A stretch of 64,000 bases of DNA from the NCBI RefSeq assembly GCF_036324505.1, contig NC_086368.1:11810421-11874420 (forward strand). Reading direction: 5' to 3'. The notes under the pieces were generated by a model. That model was not told the DNA's origin, did not search any database, and worked only from the letters and a program-made list of their open reading frames with translations. Position 1 is the first letter of the stretch; every line of letters begins with the position of its first letter. The DNA is from Eleginops maclovinus (lineage: Eukaryota; Chordata; Actinopteri; Perciformes; Eleginopidae). Of the stretch, positions 1 through 50,900 are shown in pieces. The translations under genes were made by a program, and so were the position numbers.

Positions 1-1951
1 TTGTTTTTTACTGTTTCCATTGATTTATATATCTGACCGATATATTACATTTTTTACTTTTGAACATCTGCTTCATTAACTTGAGCACACCCAAAAGCGC
101 ACCTAATAAATACCTAAATGTTTCCAAAAACAAAAAGGAACACTACAAATATAAAGTATGTTTTGGGTAAAACACAAACCAATAATATCTAATGTTAAAG
201 GTTTTTCTTTCTTTAAGTTATTTTTGCCGACATGTACCCATCCTATACATTTTATGTCATTGCTATTCTTTTCTCTATTTCATGTTTGTTTTTTATTTAT
301 TCACCATAGGTTTTGCAAATCTGCATTCAAAATCCCACTTAAGTTTAGGAGTACTTATTTCAAAATGTACTTAATGTACTCCTTATGTGGTTTTGTCCCT
401 CTTGTGATATAACATTTTATTTTAATTAATTAATATTATTCATGCATTAATGTGTGAGGAAAGTGGTAATGTTTTTGTTATTACAGTTGGATATCATTTA
501 AAAAATGTGATATCAATAAGTGTCAATCAATATCAAATTCCTATAAGATGCTTGTTGTTGTTTTGTATGTCAAATCTAATGGTTATTGTTTATAATATAA
601 ACAATTTGCTGGAGTAGAGCCAAACAAATTCCAATGTGTCACTGTCAAAAATAGAAGGCCCTGTATATTATGTTTCCATATAACCAGCAACGTTTTTGTC
701 CGATTCATGACTATATCAGGTGCTAACTCTAAATTTGTGTTCTCCGTGATTTTTATTCTTCTTTGTGTCCTTACAAAATCCTCTTGTTCAATTTGTTGAA
801 GCTTTGAAAAAACATGAAGACCCGGAACTGTGGAGGATAGGCTGGCCACCTGCCATTCACATCACAAAAGAATAGACTGACAGATGTATAGACAGGAGGT
901 CAGATGGTCAAACGCTTTGTCATAATGCTCAACATCATTAGGTAGATGCACTGCTTAAGGCAAACTCTGTCGTTGAAACCCCTATTCATTGAGCTGTTTA
1001 TATGTGTTCTATATATGTGCTAAATACTACAACCGAGTGAACAAGGAATGTTATAACAGTGCAAGAATAGGTTGAAGTTTAGGGGGGCACATAGAAAAAA
1101 ACGGTGTATATGTTAAGAACAATCGTGAATGTAAAAAAAAAAAAAAATTCCTTAATCTTACATAAATGGCAACTAGGGGCCACACTCAACAGCCAGCTGT
1201 TTCCTGTTAGCAAAAGCTTGCTTTTTTTGCTGAAAAACTGCTGATATTTATGGTTGTCAATGGGGTTGATGAAAGGATTGATAATTAATTTCTAATTTTA
1301 GTTTTGAACTGCTAAACAATCCAAAGGAAATATGAATATCTATTTATGTTCCGTTGTTTATGAAATATTATATACATGAATCATATCTCATTAGTAAACT
1401 CTACACTCTATGAAACAGTAGTTGTATGGATTAAGCAGTTCCAGGGAGAAACATTGAAGACTTGAGTTTAATGCAGAGTGGTTTTCTGAAAATAAATGCA
1501 TTTTCACTGGACATATGGTTGGATATATTAAAATAATAATTGTGGTGCATTTAATCCTGGGAGAGATTACTGCAGTGTAGTGTTAGTTGATGAATATGTG
1601 TGTATTTAATCTTATGCGCAAGAGATTAATCTCTTTATGACATATATTATAATCAATCTGTGAAAAAATGTCTGCAAGGTCAGATAAACTAACACCAGAC
1701 CACATGGAAACACAGAGACATGTTCACTGTTTTATTAACCTTGTTTTATTTCTTTTATTTGATCTATAAAAAAAAATACCTGCATCAAATATTTTCAAAA
1801 GAAAGGTAGAACATGTTATAGAACCCTTTCCAAATATCTGCCTAAAAAAAGATGCCCTTGTCTAATGCCAAGCCAAATAAATGTGTCTGTCTGGAAGTAA
1901 TGGAGTCATTTGATCACTAGGGGGAGACACCAGCCTGGGAACCAACCCAGA

Positions 1952-2042
<91 letters not shown>

Positions 2043-3700
2043 TAAAGGACCCAACCTATAAAAAGCCTGTGTTTAGCAGAAATACAGTTTGTCTGTGCAT
2101 TGCGAATCCACTTAACAAATTAAAAATGAATGCAGCAGCAACGGTTCTTAATCTGCTTTGTTTATTTTGGGTTATTAGAAGGTTTTATTAACAGTTGAGC
2201 ATCTTTAAACAATCTGTAATAGTTGTGAGCAATTTTGGGTCAATCACTATCCACCCCTTTCACTATCCCACCCAGAAGAGTGTTTTTTCTAAAATTGGTT
2301 GCTGGAACCTCTTTGCTTTTTCACCTGCTGTGAAGCAGATGCAACACAGGCTGCCACACACACAGCTGAAGGGCTGGCAGATTCCTTGCAGATGCAATAG
2401 AGCATGGGAAATTCAGACTGCTTCATCAGCTAGTTTTAGTGACTCATGCATGTCGTTAATGTCTACTCTTCGCAATTAAATGCACCTTTGCTGAGTCACA
2501 GAGACAGTGCAATACTTCATTCATGTGGAGTTGAGTCAAGACCAAGGCAAAACAGATCTGTCATGCTGAAATCAAAGCTCATTACAAATATGTTTCAGAC
2601 ATATTAGACAGCATAATCAGTGTTGATTGCATTTATTTGAAAATGATATTATTTAAAAAAAAATTCCAGCATGTCTTACGCACTATTATTGCCGAACAAA
2701 TGACTTAAGGTGAAGAAAATTGCTTGTTAGATCAGGCTAATGGAAGGTGAAAGAAAATAAAGGAATCAAATCAGAAGGAAATGAATTGGTTTAAAAATAA
2801 ATAACCCAAAAATGTAATCTAGCGGACTCCGAATAATCCCAAACGAGGGACAAATCTTGTATGCCATAGTGCATAATTCTTCTCCAAAGCAATGATAACA
2901 ACTGGGATGGGAAGTCCCTTTGTGAATCAAAATAAATGACCTACATTGATGCTATTTGCTACCCATTCAAAAAATCATGTCCTCCTATACCAAAATAGCA
3001 AATTTCTTTGACAATACCCTTTTTGTTGTCTCTTTAAGACGTTCTTGCACTCTTATGCAACTCCGTCCTGCACATCACATTTTAGTGTCTGGCCTATAGC
3101 CTATTGATTCAGCTTTTTCAGTTCTCATATACTGCGCTGCCAACTCATTTAGTGGAGGAAAGCTTTGGGCTAACAACCCTTTAGAGAACTCCATGCTCTT
3201 CCTGTGTACTTTTTATTAAGATTTGGCTGGGTATTGATTGGAGGGGTTTATCCTTTCCATCGGTTGTATTAAGGCAAATCTAGCCTGAATGTTTTTTTTC
3301 TATGTGAACTATATTTTGACCCAATAAAGCATATTTTTCTTTCTTTTATTTTGGAGCAAGACCATTTGATAAAAATAAAAAAAAACTAGGATGTTATCTA
3401 ATTAACATCCTTTTAATTTTCCATCTTTTGCCAGCAGAGTTCAAACTGCAGAGGAATTTGTGGATGTTATGCATAATATTAGCTCTTTCCACTGGAAAGC
3501 CAGAGCAATATCTGGCCTTGGGAGCACTATTGATTTTATTTTCTTAATGATAGAACGTCTGTCAGTGAGTGCAGTGACTTTGTGTCTGTTGGGCACATTG
3601 CAAATTAGATCTGTGATCTGAGCCCGGCTGGTTCAATGCACTTGAAATAAATAATAAAATGAATCAAAACTTAATTAAGTGTGACTGAACCACACACAGT
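1..3700. other. 5' flank upstream of snta1, no gene seen
   Basis: AT-rich intergenic DNA. Only short open frames occur and none resembles a known protein or carries paired splice sites I could recognise. The only structured part is the (TA)n tract listed separately. A distal snta1 promoter or enhancer could lie here, but no element can be assigned from sequence alone. Confidence 0.6.
1955..2035. repeat. (TA)n microsatellite, about 80 bp
   Basis: An uninterrupted alternating TA run of about 40 units, ending in an A-rich stretch. It produces a spurious Tyr-Ile repeat frame that is not a gene. Confidence 0.98.
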
Positions 3701-3920
3701 TCATTAAAGGAGGGACTCGACAAGAAGCTCTTTGAACTTTGAGTGTGTGTGTCAACACCATTGCTAATCGTATCACCCTCGATTAACTTTACTTCTTACT
3801 ACTGGAGAAACCTCTTTGGAGGGGGACGTCAGGGGGAGAGAGGGGAGTGGTGTGCCCCCCCCCCCCATCCCTCCACAGGACCGCCAGCCCGTCTAGAGTT
3901 ATTCCAGGAATGCGTTGAAC

Positions 3921-40298
<36,378 letters not shown>

Positions 40299-41800
40299 TA
40301 ATGGCCAACTATCCGAAACATCAACAATAGGAATATTCAATAAAAGACACAGCCAGAAGACTCTGAAACACCAGAGGATGTGGCCCTCTTAGGCCTCTAA
40401 AATTGTCGTCTCTGGTCGGGCAACTGCTGGTTTTTCTAGGGGAATGAAGAGAAAAAGCATCATTGATGGACCGTTGTTGAACTCGTAGTTGTAAGGTAAA
40501 GAGAGGTTTTACAGATCAGCAGCCACATAAGGGATCTGACATCTGTCAAATCTGTTACAGTGGGTCACAACACTTAATGATGGCAAACTGTGTGAAATGA
40601 CAGCCTGCATCTTAATGTTTTCTAAGCTTGAAGTCCCAACCATTTTACGTTTTTTTGCCCCATTGTTCAGTTTTGTTTTGTTTCATGAGTCACAGCAGGC
40701 CTTTGTCATGAGCATCTTTTCATCTTTCAAACGTTGCTTTATGTGCTGAGAGCAGTCACAACAAAAGTTATTTCACAAATGTCCTGATTGATGTTGGACA
40801 AATATTTTTTCTTATAAAGGCAGCTTCAGAGAAGTGACAGAATGACATGACTGATCACTACATGATCAATAGTCAGTTGTGAACAATGTGGACAATACAA
40901 CCATAGCTATGTGCTTGTTATGTAGATGCTTGAGTTGCATTTACCCTGTATTTTAATAATACAAAAAGGTACATACTTTTTGAAATACAAGTTCCAAATG
41001 CCAAATCAAGTATATTTTTCATGACGGTTGAAAAACATAATTTTATTTTCCTCTGTCTCTCTTCTTCCCTGTTGTTGTGTGCTCATCCATGGCCTAACAA
41101 AGAGAGATGACTAACATAAAAGGCTTTTCTTATTATTGTGTTCTAGATAAACAAATTAATTACAGAAAAAGGTTTAATTTTCCTAACAAAAATACACCTT
41201 TCCTGAATCTGAATGGCCTTTGTCATTCAGTATGACTGCAGTTTTATTTCCTATTAGCACATGTGAAGAGCAAATTAAGAGCACTTGTGTTTTTAGAGTC
41301 GTACCAACAAAGGTTTATCCATTATCACATATTTATATATGACAAACAGTTGGCTGAAAGAGTGTCAGTCCAGCTACGCTACTTCTCCTGTATAGTTAAC
41401 GTTCAAGTAGAATACACGTACTCTTGGTTTTGTCTGTATTTCACAATGTAATCATGAGAAGGGACAAACATCTTTCATCAAAAAGCACCAATCTGTTTTC
41501 TACACAACATGTCTAACATTTAAATGTGTTATTTTGCCATATGAAAGATGTTGAGTTGTTTACATCATAAAGTTTATGATTGTATTTTTTTCCTTTACTT
41601 TTTGTGTTAACTTAACATCCACAACTTGGGGCCTTTTATCTGTGTCGGACACATGTATTAATATATACTTCAAAACTAAAAACCTGTTTGCTTTCAAGAA
41701 TGAAATGTATTGTATATTCTTATTTAAACAGAGGTGTGCCTTGCAGGGTTGTTTGTATATAAACATGTAATAAACTTTGCTAACTTTTATTGTCTACTTG
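40299..41800 (+). other. snta1: snta1 3' UTR (inferred)
   Basis: The non-coding stretch after the stop ends near a strong polyadenylation context: AATAAA at 41769-41774 followed by a T/GT-rich segment (tgtctacttgcttggtctttattg). A weaker AATAAA at 40339-40344, only about 40 bp after the stop, could give a short form. Length and end are inferred. Confidence 0.6.
41769..41774 (+). terminator. snta1: snta1 polyadenylation signal AATAAA
   Basis: Canonical hexamer followed within 20-40 bp by a GT/T-rich downstream element, about 1.47 kb after the snta1 stop codon. Confidence 0.6.
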
Positions 41801-41852
41801 CTTGGTCTTTATTGACAAAAAAAAACATTATTTCTTGTTGAATAGAGGAATA

Positions 41853-41860
41853 GCTTACCA
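41853..41860. repeat. hAT target duplication GCTTACCA (left)
   Basis: Repeated exactly at 42301-42308, immediately outside the right terminal repeat of the MITE. Confidence 0.95.
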
Positions 41861-42300
41861 CAGGGGTGTCCAAACTATGGCCCGGGGGCCAAATGCGGCC
41901 CCTGGGCCATTTAAAACCGACCCTCAGCCAATTCAAAAAGTATAATGTAATATGGCCCATACCTGAAAGTTGTCTTATATTGTACTTCTTAAATGTATTT
42001 GTAAACATATATTACACAGTAGTATTCATGTGTTAATAAGCAGACTTTTCAAATAAATTCAGTCAATTAAAGTTGAAAACTTTTAAAAACTAATTTAGGT
42101 TGGTGAAAAAAACCCAAGTACTTATTGACATAACAAGCTTCAAATATACCCTTCATTCCTTAAAACCCAATCACTTAAATAATAGCTCTCAGAAAAGAGA
42201 CTGTTTTGAGGAATGAGCTCCCAACAACTTAACTGAGGCAATATACCTCACCTCTAGTGGCCCAGCCCTGCGTATATTTTTTTGAATGTGGACACCCCTG
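41861..42300. mobile_element. hAT MITE, 440 bp
   Basis: Starts CAGGGGTGTCCAAAC and ends GTGGACACCCCTG, an inverted repeat perfect for 12 bp, with the exact 8-bp duplication GCTTACCA on both sides. That is diagnostic of hAT transposition. Next to the left end is a GC-rich ggcccgggggcc segment, as in hAT/Charlie-like families with this terminus. No transposase. It lies just beyond the snta1 polyadenylation site. Confidence 0.93.
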
Positions 42301-43330
42301 GCTTACCAGTTAAACTGCACTAATAAGTGAAAAGTCTTGCTTGAATTGAACAAAGATTTCATGCTGCAATTGCCCTTTAGCTCTTTAGAATAGTTTTTAG
42401 TATGTTTGAGCTTTTTCTTTCAATATTTCAGTTGAAACTGCTTACTTGTCGTCTGTTTTAAGTACACAAACACTTCACAAAACCAACTGAACGCCAACGT
42501 CAGACAAAGTATGAGACAAACTAATGAAGTTAGTATTTAGCAAGTTTAAGAGCATGATTAAGAGACCAAAGGGGTCATGACTCAGCTTCATCAGGTTGAC
42601 TCTAAATAAACTCTTATGTTGTGTCTGCTGATTATGTCAAAAAGGTTTCTGTATTCTAAGATGTTAATTACCACATTTGGTCAATATTATGTTATAGCTT
42701 AGTTTACACTGCTGTGCGTGGCAAAAAAAAAAGAACATTTAGAGCAGCTTTATATGCTTTAGTGTGAAACCTGCAGTTTAGAGAAACATGGATATTGTGT
42801 GGGCTGCATCAGAGTGCACCCTCTTTTAACTTGGATTTACCACTTGCCATCATCAAATAAAACCCTTTTTGGTTAAAGAGGAGTAAGCCTTGGTGAGGTC
42901 GACCGCTTGTCTTAAACTCAGACACTCAAATAATATTTGTACTCTTGTGTTTACCTTCTAATCACCTTGTGATTCTCTAGTTGGAAACAACATTTTGACT
43001 ACATAAAACTGAGTGAAAGAAGCCATACTGGCCCTGACTACTTGTAAGAAAAGTATGGAAAAAGATGTCTATCCATCCCATCTATCTTCTTCTGCTGTAA
43101 TAGCTCCCTCAAACGGTCTTGTAAAGTCCTTATGAGTCAGTCCAAATGCACTTTTCATATCCAGCTGCCAACCAGTTTTAATGTCATAGCTCATGGTCTT
43201 TAACAATCCGTTCCTCTGCACTGCCTCAGATAGCAGATAGGCCTCGTGCGCTCTTTATTTAACAGGCCCAGTTGGTGGTCTGACAGTTTTATTAAGTCCA
43301 GACTGATCTGTAGAATAGGAAGTGCAAAGA

Positions 43331-43356
43331 TGATGATGATGATGATGATGATGATG
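43331..43356. repeat. (GAT)n short microsatellite
   Basis: About eight consecutive gat units in intergenic DNA. Confidence 0.9.
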
Positions 43357-43501
43357 AGATGCTTAAGTCAGCAGGGTGTGTGATGGAGACAGTTAGGCCT
43401 GCTGCTAGCCATTGTGAAAGGAGCTAGCAAACAGTTCCCTTTATATGCTTTTACTGCAGTGTTATCAGTGAGGCACAGATGCTGTTTGTTGCTGTGTAAA
43501 G

Positions 43502-43505
<4 letters not shown>

Positions 43506-43585
<80 letters not shown>
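43506..43585. repeat. (GT)n microsatellite, about 80 bp
   Basis: About 40 uninterrupted GT units between snta1 and tox2. Confidence 0.98.
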
Positions 43586-43586
<1 letters not shown>

Positions 43587-45782
43587 ATATGCTTTTTAAA
43601 CACATGTGTGCATTTGCATGTGTTTGCCTGAACAACAAATGGAAGCGGGAGAGCCTAGTAATAACAAACTGTGAGCTGTGTATCAGCCTATCAAATCAGA
43701 ATAGAGTGTTCACATTTGATCATATCGTCTCTTTCTTTCTCCCCGTTCAGCCCCCACTCCTCTTGTTGAGATGTTACCATGGCAACGGCAGGCAGCTTTC
43801 ACATTGGCTGCGTCCGCCTCTTCCCCTATACTATGGTTTTGCAGCTGAAATTGCCAATCAGCCTCTCAGATCTGCTGGAGAGGAGGAGGAGATTGTGTGA
43901 ATATATTTTGATTAACAAAAATGGAAGGGCACTTAGGAGGGAGAGGAAGGGGGAGAAAATTGTCAGAGAATATGATGTTAGTAAGGGGAAGGGGGCTAAG
44001 AGAAAATGTTGCAGTGGATGGAATACACTCTGCAATCCCTTCTTTTGTGTTGAAGCCTGGAGAGTAAATACTATTACACACAAAGAGAAGGAATATTGAC
44101 TCTAAATAAGATTGAATAGGCACTGTCACATTTTTTGCCAATCTGGTATTATGCTCTTGGTTTGAATTCACACAATAACCAGGAATATTGTGTGAATGTA
44201 GATGAATGAAAAGACTGAAATGAGACAAGTCTGGGGTGATCAAGACATGCACAATCATGTTTTAGTACTATTGTTTTCTATTGTGGTTTTCTACTTTTTG
44301 TTTTCTTAGTCTAAATTGTATTAATACATTTCAGAGAATAATAATGCAGAGCAGACATTTCAAATAAATCTGCTAGCTGCTTTATCAGCCAACAATTATG
44401 CATTTATAAGGCATCTTTGGCAACAGTGATAAACTTGGAAACCCTTTGTTCTTTGAAAGATGGAGAAACACATTCAGAAATGTAGACAACATACTTTGCC
44501 AAGTGGCAAATGGGAGTTCTATACAAAAATGGGATGAAACAGAAAACACTGATGTGATTTAACTGTAAACCAATGTCAGGAGTAAATAAACAAAACATAA
44601 TTGAATACAAGAAGAAGTAAATTCCTCATGCTGTGCTTTTGAGAACATACTGCACTACAATCACATAAACCTGATCATTACTGCATCCCAGCACCTGCAT
44701 GTAATCAATAAAATGTTTCCATAATTGTGGCTTTGCTGCAATGTCCCTACGCTCCAGACTAATGACACGTTTTATGTGGTAAATGGTTTATGGTTTCAGT
44801 AAAAATAGTCTCAAGTGAGGTTCTACAGTCAGTTTAAAAAAGAAAGTTTAACCAATTAAATTCTGACATTTTTACCAGTCCCTTGTTCATTTTCAGTCAT
44901 TTTTACTCTGACAAAAATGTTTTTTAAACTAATAAAAAAGACAAAGATGAACAGTTTTTATATAACTGGCAGGCAATCAAAGTGGATATGTCATTTTAAA
45001 TGGCAAGATAAAAACCCTCTTAAATAACTGCAGGAAGGAAGCATACTGAGTTGGCACAGGCACAGCGTGTCCATTTGGCAACATTTATAGACTTTATTAC
45101 TCCCTTAGAGCTTCATAAAATGAAGCATCACTTTTCTAAAATAACCAACTATCGGTAAATGTGTTGATCAAATTGCCAGTACAGCTTTTAGCTTTTTGTT
45201 TACTGTTTTCATCACTTCCTTAATAAAAGCACATCACACTCACACAATCAGTATTATAATCAGTGCTGTTATCATTGTCACTATGAAAGCTATGCATTTA
45301 GACCTGCTTAGGGTTAGTGTTGGAGTTCGACTCCAATGTCACATTGACTGCAGTCTTTATAACCAAAATATCAAGTATGGTTGTTAAAGCAAATCTCATA
45401 AAACCTATATCTATAATATACTTTATGTGCAAGTACACTTAGTCTACTTGACTAGAAATGTCATGCTACCTAAAACTTATAATCAATCTATTTTAGAAAC
45501 AACATGGGAGGCTTGTAGTTTATTTGTCTGATACTTAAAATCTACCCATGTGTAAAAACTCTCAAAAATTGAGTTTTTGTAATGGTTGTTTAATTTTAAA
45601 TGTTTCTTTTTGAGTGTTGTATTTTACTTTCATTCAAGTAGGCTTTTATTATTTATTAATTGAATGGCACAAGCATGTTTAAATACAACTAAAAAACAGG
45701 TAACTGCAGGTGAAAACATACACAGAAAAACCCTCTTTCCCAAAATGTTGTTGAGAAAGCGGAAGCCCACTGTTTAATCAAA

Positions 45783-45885
45783 AGTCAAAGTCCACTTTAT
45801 TGTCAAAATTTCCACATGTGTTATACATACAGAAAATTGAAATACCGTTTCTGGCAGTCCCACAGTGCAAATATAAACAAGAACA
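45783..45885 (-). repeat. Possible fish retroposon 3' tail
   Basis: The run tcaaagtccactttattgtc followed by aaatttccacatgtgttatacatacag resembles, in reverse orientation, a conserved 3' tail shared by fish LINE/SINE families (forward form ending gacaataaagtggactttga). Only this short conserved part is visible, without clear target duplications. Confidence 0.35.
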
Positions 45886-46335
45886 TATAAAATAAAAAGA
45901 TAAGAGCCTCATACTAATCATGCAGGGTTTTCTAAAACTCTTCTCTGCTGCTCTCATGGTAAACTAATAATACAAATCTTTCAGTATGTGCAATTTTTAA
46001 AAATACATTCACACACAAGGCACATACATGTCCGTATATGTACATGTACATGCAGTCACCTTAGCAGGACACTGGTCACATCACATCCTTCAGTGTGTAT
46101 CACAGCAGACAGATGGCAGTAGAGTTTTGAGGGAGCAGAGGAATGGCTGGATTTAATGAACCTTCAGAAACAGTAGGGGTCTCTGTGTCTCCACACAGAA
46201 TAATCACACAGAGTTGGGGATCAGTGGGGGGAGAGAGGGAAGAAAAAGAGAGAGAGAATGCATTTAAGCTTTGATTGGTCCTGACCTAATTCAGAACAGG
46301 ACATCCCACAATATTCAATACTTATAACAATGTTT

Positions 46336-46338
<3 letters not shown>

Positions 46339-46432
<94 letters not shown>
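46339..46432. repeat. (CT)n microsatellite, about 94 bp
   Basis: Uninterrupted CT run of about 46 units in intergenic DNA. Confidence 0.98.
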
Positions 46433-46433
<1 letters not shown>

Positions 46434-47825
46434 CTATCTTTTCTAGCACAAAAGGACTAGAGAGAGGAAAGAGGGCAAGAGATTAATACTAAGGCTCTAG
46501 CTGAGCAATTCATATTCCAATTGGAGGACCATGTTATCTATTTTCTCACACTCCTTCATTGTGCTTCTCCTCCTGAGAGGCAGTCGAATCAAAGCAGGAT
46601 TCAACAAGAATCAAACAGGACTTTCAAGGAACCGAACAAAGGCAACAACATTTAGTCGAGGTACAACGTTTCAACCTTGCACAGAATCCAAACTGCGCAA
46701 TCACGATCACATCAACTCCTCAATAACCATGTCAAATATGTACAGAGGAGTGGGGTGAGGCAAAAGCTGAGTCCTGTGTCATTGGAAAGTCATTCATCCA
46801 AGCTTAATCAATCTAGGGTTGTTTGATTCAATTCAAAATGCCTCCCAGGCAGAAGAAGAGAGCAAGAGAAAGGCAGAAAATGAGCGCTGAGCTGACTCTT
46901 TCTAACTTTAACAAGGCTTCTCTCTATCTCTCCTTCATGTTCACCCTTTTCTTTCACTCTATCCTTTTCTCATCCTCTTCCTAGAGGCAGGAATTATATG
47001 TACTCATTTCATGCTAAGGTATAACAAGGATTTCTGTTTTTTTCCTTCAGATTTTTGAAAATATTGTTACTATACTGTATGTCTTAAAGACCAGGTTAGG
47101 GTTATTAAATATGCCAAAGCGAATTGTATTTTTGCTCAAGTAAGCTCCTTGGAAATATTCCATCAGGGCACCTTTTTATTCTTTCCAAATGTAGTTATGA
47201 ATTTTAAAGTAGACTTGTATTACTGGAGGAGAGAGGTGTGTGATCAGAATACTGAGCAAAGACCAGATTGGAATTACTTGTTCTTGGAGCATTGAAAGGG
47301 AGTCGGTAGCTGTCAACAGGAGGGGTACAAAAAAAAAAAGAAAGAATAAGGGGTTAAATTGGCAGCTGGTGATGATGAGCACACTTAAGTTATTTTTTCT
47401 TTGTTTGAGGCAATGGAAATTGGCCAGATTGCTTGCAGAAAGGTGTTACATCAAACATTGAACAAAATGAGTGCATTTTTGAACCGTTGATAAAGAAATA
47501 ACAATTAAATGCTCCTTTTTTACTGCCTCACATTATTTCCAGGGTTTAAGTCTTTTTTTCCCCCATAGCAACACCATCATATAGACATTCAGATCCAACA
47601 CCACCACCCCATTCTGCCTTCATTTTTTGTATTCATGAGCATATGCTCCTGTGTGAAGTCCCCTGTCAATAAATATGCACAGTCTTAATTGTTCCCATCG
47701 TAATTAGACTACAGTTCTGTTCTTTTTGGCTCAGGTGTATGTTAAAGCTCTTTCTTTTGTTTGTGGTTTGGCACCTCTGATGATTTCCATGACAATCATT
47801 TGAGTGAGCGAGGAAGCGAGAAAAG

Positions 47826-47827
47826 GG

Positions 47828-47881
<54 letters not shown>

Positions 47882-47940
47882 GCGAGAGAGGGAGGGAGGG
47901 AGGGAGGGAGGGAGGGAGGGAGGGAGGGAGAGAGAGAGGA
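47826..47940. repeat. (GA)n and (GGGA)n compound microsatellite
   Basis: A GA tract with a few substitutions passes into about ten GGGA units near 47889-47931. The Ser-Leu and Glu-Arg repeat frames it creates are artefacts. Confidence 0.96.
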
Positions 47941-50900
47941 GGTGAGAAACAGTTGCTGGAATAAAGCCCCATTTCAATCTGAATAGCTTATTAATAGAGC
48001 TGGTCCCTGGCAAACAGATGGCAGCTGCCAAAAACAAACACAGAAATCACAGAAATGAAAACCGTAATTCAATTAGGTAGGAAGCATTCCTCTCTGCAGC
48101 ACTTATTGAGCAGTTTCCATTAATTTGATAATCCTTTTTTATGTTTAAAGAAACATATTAAAAAGTGCCTTTTCCAGAATGTTCTCGTGTGTTTAATATC
48201 TGAGTCTGACAAGCAGAGAAAGATGAGGCCGCAAGCTGCATGTGTGTGGGTGTGAGAAGAAAACAGGATTTAAGTCATTACTGGTTCATGGTTAACAGAT
48301 GCAATTAAAGTTAATAATGAATGATACAATTGCAAGTGTGTGTGTAATATGAATTCATTGTTCAGATTTAAAGAGTCCATGAGATCAGGCTGCCAAATAT
48401 GATATTACATCTATAAGAGAGAAAATATTCAAATCAAAAGGTTTTTGGAAGGTATTGGTGATTATTGCTGTTTCTGATCCATCTCTTCAAAATATTGTTT
48501 TGCTCTGACTTAATTGTAGGTTGTTTCAAGGCTTTCAAGATGAGGGTTCACTGTGTTGGGACTGGAAACTGTGTTGTCATGGTATCTCAATAACTGCTGG
48601 ATGGTTTGCACATTCTTCTCGATTTTGGTGATGCCCTGACTTTCTCTTTTCTACAACAATGAACTCTTTGCAATAGGTTGTGAGTAAACACCTAGCTAAT
48701 GTTGGCATGCTAACATGCTAAGATGGTAATCATTACAGCGGCTTAACATTTGATTGTTACATTGTCATTGGAAGCATGCTTGCATACTGATGTTACCATT
48801 TAGCTTAATATTTAGCCTCAAAGAGCCGCTAGCATGGCTATGGAATATTAGTCTTTATATAATACTCATAGATTGTGAAATGTGAAAACAACAGCTAACA
48901 AAACAATCAGTATCTTGCATGGACAATAGGTGATACCAGAAAAACCTTAAGAGAAATATAATTTGATGTTGAACAAATTCTGTTGTTTTTTAAGAATACT
49001 ATTTTTTCATTTGTTGATGCCATCATTATACAGGTGGCATTTTTTTCAATTGAATTTTTTTTTGTGGCAAATAAGATGTATATAAAATAAGCAGTGTGGC
49101 ATAATTCAACATTATCACACGATAAGGTTACAAACAGCTGAGCCCTAAAAAAGGATTCTCTTCAAAAGTCTGAAAACTTTTCCATCTGAACTCCCGACCT
49201 GTCTCACAGCTGTTGCCCTTCTCCATGTCAAGTCAGCTCATCATTAAAAATGTATCCTATTCATTTCACCCTCTGTACTAACATGATTAGAAGAACAAAA
49301 ACATGGTTAACATTGAGAAAAGAGATAAGCGCTTTTAAAGAAGAACTCATATTTATTTGTAAAATTCACGCGTCGTCACCACAGGGCCTTCATCCAGTTC
49401 GTGTGGCGGCCCCTGGACTCTCTCCAAATAATTTATCCCCGGATGATCCTTTGAATTGAATCCTGAGTTAGAATTCAATCCACATTTTCTTTTCACCTCC
49501 TCCAAACCTTTTAAGTCGATTTCTTTTAAACCAGGGAGACTGATTGAAAACACAGAAAGTAGGGACAGACAGAAAGTATCATTACTTGAAAAAAAAATTG
49601 GAAAAGTTTCTGATGTATTTGCTGATTTTAATGAATGCAGATGCACCTGACAAAAATAAATGTCCCTGGGGAAGAAAGAAAAAGTTTGTCACACAAATGA
49701 AGTATGATAAGGTTTATAGACGGAATGATATTGGATTTGAAATATGAAAATTACAAACAAGCACAGAGTATTTTGCATTCTGCAGGTAAATAAACTCTAT
49801 AAATGCTCAAAGTACTTGACATATTTTGTGTCAGACACCAGAAAAATGTAGCAATTCAGGCTTTTGTGGTTGCTAGTCACAGCTTGGATCCACATCTTTC
49901 AGTTTTTTAGCCTTCACTGCTGAACACTTATATTTTCCTTCTGAGGTTCAGTATTTCTATTAGCTGAGTAACAACATAACTATCCTAAAAATTAAATATT
50001 TCCATTAGTCCTATATCTAAAAATGTGCTGCATGAGTCTTTTATTCATACTTCCTGGAAGATCTATAATCTAATGTAAGGGAAGGCTAGATATGAGACAT
50101 TTGGCATTATAAGCTGCCTGTATGCAGTCCAGTATCATCTTTGGAGTTGGCGTGTGTCTCTGAAACATGTTTATTTTTCCTTTCTATGAATGTTGTAGAA
50201 AGAAAGATGCACTCATCCAAAGGACCAATGTGTAATTGTTTTTTTTTCATATGGAACCCTGCATTGGACAAATTGATTATATCCTCTGCACAAATGAGGC
50301 GGCTGGAGAGCTTTTTTTGTCCTGCACTAAAAGTCATTAGTTTGTTGCTATTAGTGGATTAGAGAGAACAACATCTCATAATTTAATATTTGGGAAACAG
50401 GCACAAGCATGTTTAAATGACCATTAAATGATAATATATATTTTTATTATGTGAGATATTTGAATAAGTAAATTGAGCAGCGCTGTTTTAAGTGGTATAA
50501 AAGCAGTGATTAAGTCCGTGAAATGTGCATTGTGAAGTTACTTTTACTGTATATTGGCAAAGCTTGTACCACAGCTTGGTTGCTATGGTGCCGATTTTAA
50601 GAACATGGACCTTTTTCACCAACCAAATGCTAGGACTATCTATTATACAACATGCCAGCATGTTGCACTATATTCAATTGAATCCTTTCCCAATCTCATC
50701 TTCAAGCCTTTTCAAACAGTGTTACATGCCATGTGTATGACAGAGCTGAATACCTGACTTCCTGAGTAACTATTTTCTATTTTCATAACAAGCCTTTAAT
50801 CCAAAGCATCTGGACCAGAACCATGTTACACTAACACAACCATCTCTCTCCAACACTCTCTCCAACATGCAATTATTGAAGGATCTAAGGTGCAGCATGT

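Noticed and set aside
43779..44099. 106-codon plus-strand frame in the intergenic region
   Set aside because: Changes from plausible composition to Lys/Glu/Arg low complexity, with no recognisable domain or splice signals.
47666..48037. Ser/Leu/Pro-rich 123-codon frame on the minus strand
   Set aside because: It is made by the (GA)n/(GGGA)n tract.
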